Below the pieces are notes generated by a model that was not told the DNA's origin, ran no database searches, and was given only the letters and a program-made list of their open reading frames with translations. Shown in pieces: positions 61,441-64,000 of a DNA stretch of 64,000 bases. The stretch comes from Paludibacteraceae bacterium (GTDB lineage Bacteria; Bacteroidota; Bacteroidia; Bacteroidales; Paludibacteraceae), in the NCBI GenBank assembly GCA_017456885.1, contig JAFTIM010000001.1:1-64000 (forward strand), in the 5' to 3' direction. Position numbers and translations under genes: made by a program. Positions within the stretch are counted from its first letter, which is position 1; every line of letters starts with the position of its first letter.

Positions 61441-63867
61441 TTACATCGGGTCTATATCCAGATTTATGCGAAGATATTTAAATTCTTCAATGGCTTTTAG
61501 TTGTGAAATGCAGTTTTGGATGCTGTTTTTTATGGATTCGTTCGATTGTGTATGCTCAAATTTTATCAGAATGTGTTTGATGAAATAGCCTTGTATTTTC
61601 CCGACAGGCGGGTTGCTCGGTCCTAAAATTTCGCCACAATTTTCGTTTTTCAATATTTTTACTGCTGTGTATGCGGCTTTCGAGAGTATTTTGGCATCTT
61701 TATGCTTTATTTCGATAACGATAAGCCGAAAAAACGGAGGGTAGTGGAAACATTCTCTTTCGGTCATTTGAGATTTAAAAAAAGCCTTGAAGTCGTTGCT
61801 CTTTGTGTATTGTATGATTGGGTGCTGCGGCGAAGAAGTTTGCAGTAAAACAAGTCCTTGTTTCCCTTTTCGTCCGGCACGCCCGCTCACTTGTATGAGC
61901 ATTTGAAAGGCTCTCTCATGTGCCCTGAAGTCGGGATAGTTCAGCAAATTGTCGGCATTGAGTACGGCTACTAATCCCACATTGTCGAAGTCAAGCCCTT
62001 TGGTAACGATTTGCGTGCCGATGAGTATTTGTGCTTGTTGCGAACCAAATTCGCTGATGATTCTCTCGTAAGCTTTTTTGCTTGTGGTAGTATCTAAATC
62101 CATACGGACGGATTTGTATTCGGGAAACAAATCTGCTACTTCCGTTTCGATTTGTTCCGTACCGAAGCCTTTTGTTTGGAGTGTCGGTTGTTTGCACGAA
62201 GGACAAACCTGTGGCATCGGTTCGGTGTATCCGCAGTAATGGCAGGTCAGTTTGTTGAAGTTTTTGTGATAAGTCAGGCTGACATCGCAATTTGGACACC
62301 GTGGCACCCATGCGCATTGTTTGCATTCGGTATAAGGTGAGTATCCTCTGCGGTTTTGAAATAAAATAACTTGCTCGCCGGCAGCTAATTTTTCGCGCAT
62401 TCGCTCAAGCAATGCAAACGAGAAATGACCTTTCATCTGCTTACGATGATAAGTCTGTTGCAGGTCGATTATCTCTATTTCGGGCAGTTGTATGTCGTCG
62501 TATCTTGCAAAAAGTTCAACCAATCCGAATTTTCCCGTCAGCGCATTGCTATACGATTCGATAGAGGGAGTTGCCGTACCGAGCAGAACTTTTGCATGGT
62601 GGTGCAATCCTAAAACGATTGCCATGTTTCGTGCATGATAGCGTGGCGCAGGGTCGAATTGCTTGTACGAGGCATCGTGTTCCTCATCAACGATTATCAA
62701 CCCTAAATTTCTGAAAGGCAGAAAAATAGAGGAACGAACACCGAGAATTATTTTGTATCCTTTCTCAAAAAAAAGGTTTTCCCAAACTTCAACCCGTTCG
62801 GCATCGGAAAAACGTGAGTGATAAATCCCTATTTTATCGCCGAATACTTTTTTTAATCTCTCGGCAAGTTGCGTGGTGAGGGCAATTTCGGGTACAAGAA
62901 ACAATACCTGTTGTTGTTTTTTTAGCACCGTTTCGATAAGATGTATGTAGATTTCCGTTTTCCCGCAGGAGGTGATACCATGCAGTAACACCGTGTTTTT
63001 GTGTTTAAACTCATTTTGTATGGCATCAAAGGCAGCCGTTTGCTGCGGATTTAATGTGAATGGTTGTCTTGTGGGTGATGTGTGTTCTAAACGCGATATT
63101 GTTTTTTCAAAACAAACGATAAGATTTTTCTTCTTTAGTTCGTTGAAAACGGCATTCGTGCATTTTGATATGTCAAGAAGCTCTCTTTTCGAGATGTGTT
63201 CCGCATTATTTATACTTAAAAAATCGGTTAATGTGGAGAATAGTTGTTGTTGCTTGGGCGATTTTTTGAGTAAAGAAAGGGCTTCCTCGTTAACTGCTTC
63301 GATATTGATTTTTACAAAAATTTCGGTTTTTGCCTTATAGCTCGGAATGAGTTCTTCGCTTAAATTGATGATGTTTTTTTGTTGCAGGGTTCTGATGACA
63401 TGAAAAATGTTTTTGTCATTGCTTTTTTTTATCACCTCCTCCAAGGGGACTGCATTCTCTGTGATAAAACTCAATGCCGTCTGCTCTCGTTCGGACAATG
63501 AGGTGCATTCAATTTCCTGATTTTTAGAAATATAAGTAGTGCTCTCTATTCTAAATCCTGATGGGATTGCCGCTTTGAACACTTCTCCTAACGAGCATTG
63601 ATAATAATTGGCAATCCATTCCCACAATAAAAACTGTTTAGGCAATACGATGGGGTAATTTTCGATTAACGAAAGTACGGGTTTAAGACTACTTGTATCT
63701 TCCTCTTCTTTCAAATCGTAAACAATGCCCGTATAAAATTTCCGTTTCCCGAAAGGGACAATGACCCGCATCCCCGCAACAATTTCTTCTCTGAAGTTTT
63801 CGACGTTGTAGGAATAGGTCTGTGCAAGTGGCAGTGGCAATATAATTTCAGCAACAAGCTGTTTCAT
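61441..63867 (-). CDS. priA: Primosomal protein N' (replication restart helicase PriA)
   Basis: This 3'-5' DNA helicase of about 808 residues reloads the replisome at stalled forks. The ATG at 63867 (MKQLVAEI) overlaps the upstream stop as TAATG, which favours it over the TTG three codons earlier. It has a fork-binding N-domain (about 1-110), Walker A GITSCGKTE (about 300), the DEEH box VDEEHDASYK, zinc-binding cysteines in CKQCAWVPRCPNCD and CHYCGYTEPMPQVCPSC, and helicase motifs QILIGTQIVTKGLDFDNV and QVSGRAGR. Confidence 0.95.
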   Translation of the reverse strand: MKQLVAEIILPLPLAQTYSYNVENFREEIVAGMRVIVPFGKRKFYTGIVYDLKEEEDTSSLKPVLSLIENYPIVLPKQFLLWEWIANYYQCSLGEVFKAAIPSGFRIESTTYISKNQEIECTSLSEREQTALSFITENAVPLEEVIKKSNDKNIFHVIRTLQQKNIINLSEELIPSYKAKTEIFVKINIEAVNEEALSLLKKSPKQQQLFSTLTDFLSINNAEHISKRELLDISKCTNAVFNELKKKNLIVCFEKTISRLEHTSPTRQPFTLNPQQTAAFDAIQNEFKHKNTVLLHGITSCGKTEIYIHLIETVLKKQQQVLFLVPEIALTTQLAERLKKVFGDKIGIYHSRFSDAERVEVWENLFFEKGYKIILGVRSSIFLPFRNLGLIIVDEEHDASYKQFDPAPRYHARNMAIVLGLHHHAKVLLGTATPSIESYSNALTGKFGLVELFARYDDIQLPEIEIIDLQQTYHRKQMKGHFSFALLERMREKLAAGEQVILFQNRRGYSPYTECKQCAWVPRCPNCDVSLTYHKNFNKLTCHYCGYTEPMPQVCPSCKQPTLQTKGFGTEQIETEVADLFPEYKSVRMDLDTTTSKKAYERIISEFGSQQAQILIGTQIVTKGLDFDNVGLVAVLNADNLLNYPDFRAHERAFQMLIQVSGRAGRKGKQGLVLLQTSSPQHPIIQYTKSNDFKAFFKSQMTERECFHYPPFFRLIVIEIKHKDAKILSKAAYTAVKILKNENCGEILGPSNPPVGKIQGYFIKHILIKFEHTQSNESIKNSIQNCISQLKAIEEFKYLRINLDIDPM

Positions 63868-64000
63868 TATTCGCAACCTGCGTTAGAGTAATAGGTTTCG
63901 GGAATATCGAAAGTTTCTTCTTCCGAATAACCTAAATCGGGATCGCTCAAAACTTTTTGCATGTAAAGAGCCCAAATAGGTAATGCCATATTGGCTCCTT
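63867..64000 (-). CDS. C-terminal end of a class A penicillin-binding protein (partial)
   Basis: Only the last 44 codons are in the window. They read GANMALPIWALYMQKVLSD, then PDLGYSEEETFDIPETY and GCE, which fits the end of the transpeptidase domain and tail of PBP1A-type enzymes. The stop codon overlaps the priA start codon by 1 base. The rest lies beyond base 64000. Confidence 0.7.
   Translation of the reverse strand, partial: GANMALPIWALYMQKVLSDPDLGYSEEETFDIPETYYSNAGCE

Noticed and set aside
1-64000. CRISPR arrays, insertion sequences, integrases or prophage genes
   Set aside because: No regularly spaced repeats, transposase or recombinase motifs were found on either strand.

Overview
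The window is a 64 kb chromosomal piece of a member of the Bacteroidota, most likely of the order Bacteroidales. This rests on secreted proteins with type IX secretion (T9SS) C-terminal sorting domains, -7 promoter elements of the TAnnTTTG type, little Shine-Dalgarno sequence, the parA-parB-DUF5683-mltD and uppS-bamA-ompH gene orders, a DUF6089 protein and a Porin_10-like protein. No CRISPR array, insertion sequence or prophage was seen.

Layout. 1-7 kb: two tandem secreted GH85-type endo-beta-N-acetylglucosaminidase-like proteins, the first cut by the window edge, each followed by a terminator. 7-15.6 kb (minus strand): an almost gapless run of eight genes, parA, parB, DUF5683, mltD, a MerR regulator, a stand-alone M6-propeptide-like protein, a secreted M6 metallopeptidase and fumarase. 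15.7-21 kb: a BspA-like leucine-rich-repeat protein, a sirtuin, an rlmH-exosortase-GT9 operon, nadC, tRNA-Thr and the 4.5S SRP RNA. 21-29.3 kb (minus): an envelope operon DUF6089-uppS-bamA-three ompH/skp-murI-sulP. 29.5-35.8 kb (plus): nrnA-apgM and cstA-nspC-proA. 35.8-57.6 kb (minus): a 22 kb surface-polysaccharide locus. 57.6-64 kb (minus): metA, a solute-binding protein, a Porin_10 protein, priA and the end of a penicillin-binding protein.

The polysaccharide locus makes its own precursors: UDP-GlcA (ugd), UDP-GalNAcA (a TviB/TviC-like pair) and UDP-N-acetyl-L-fucosamine (CapE/F/G type). It also carries five glycosyltransferases, three acyltransferases, a flippase, a polymerase, a PglC-type initiating sugar transferase with an aminotransferase, and an unusual pair: a TupA-like ATP-grasp enzyme and a CapA-family protein. 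Chain-length control and export genes (Wzc/Wza) are not in the window. A decayed second copy of the initiating transferase lies in a very AT-rich stretch inside the locus, pointing to past recombination.

The most interesting leads are the stand-alone propeptide next to the M6 peptidase, the ATP-grasp/CapA pair in a uronic-acid polysaccharide locus, the GEVED domain inserted inside an Fn3-like domain of one GH85 paralogue, the decayed sugar transferase, the exosortase operon, and the SRP RNA-tRNA junction that RNase P would cut. All function calls come from reading the sequence; no database search was run.
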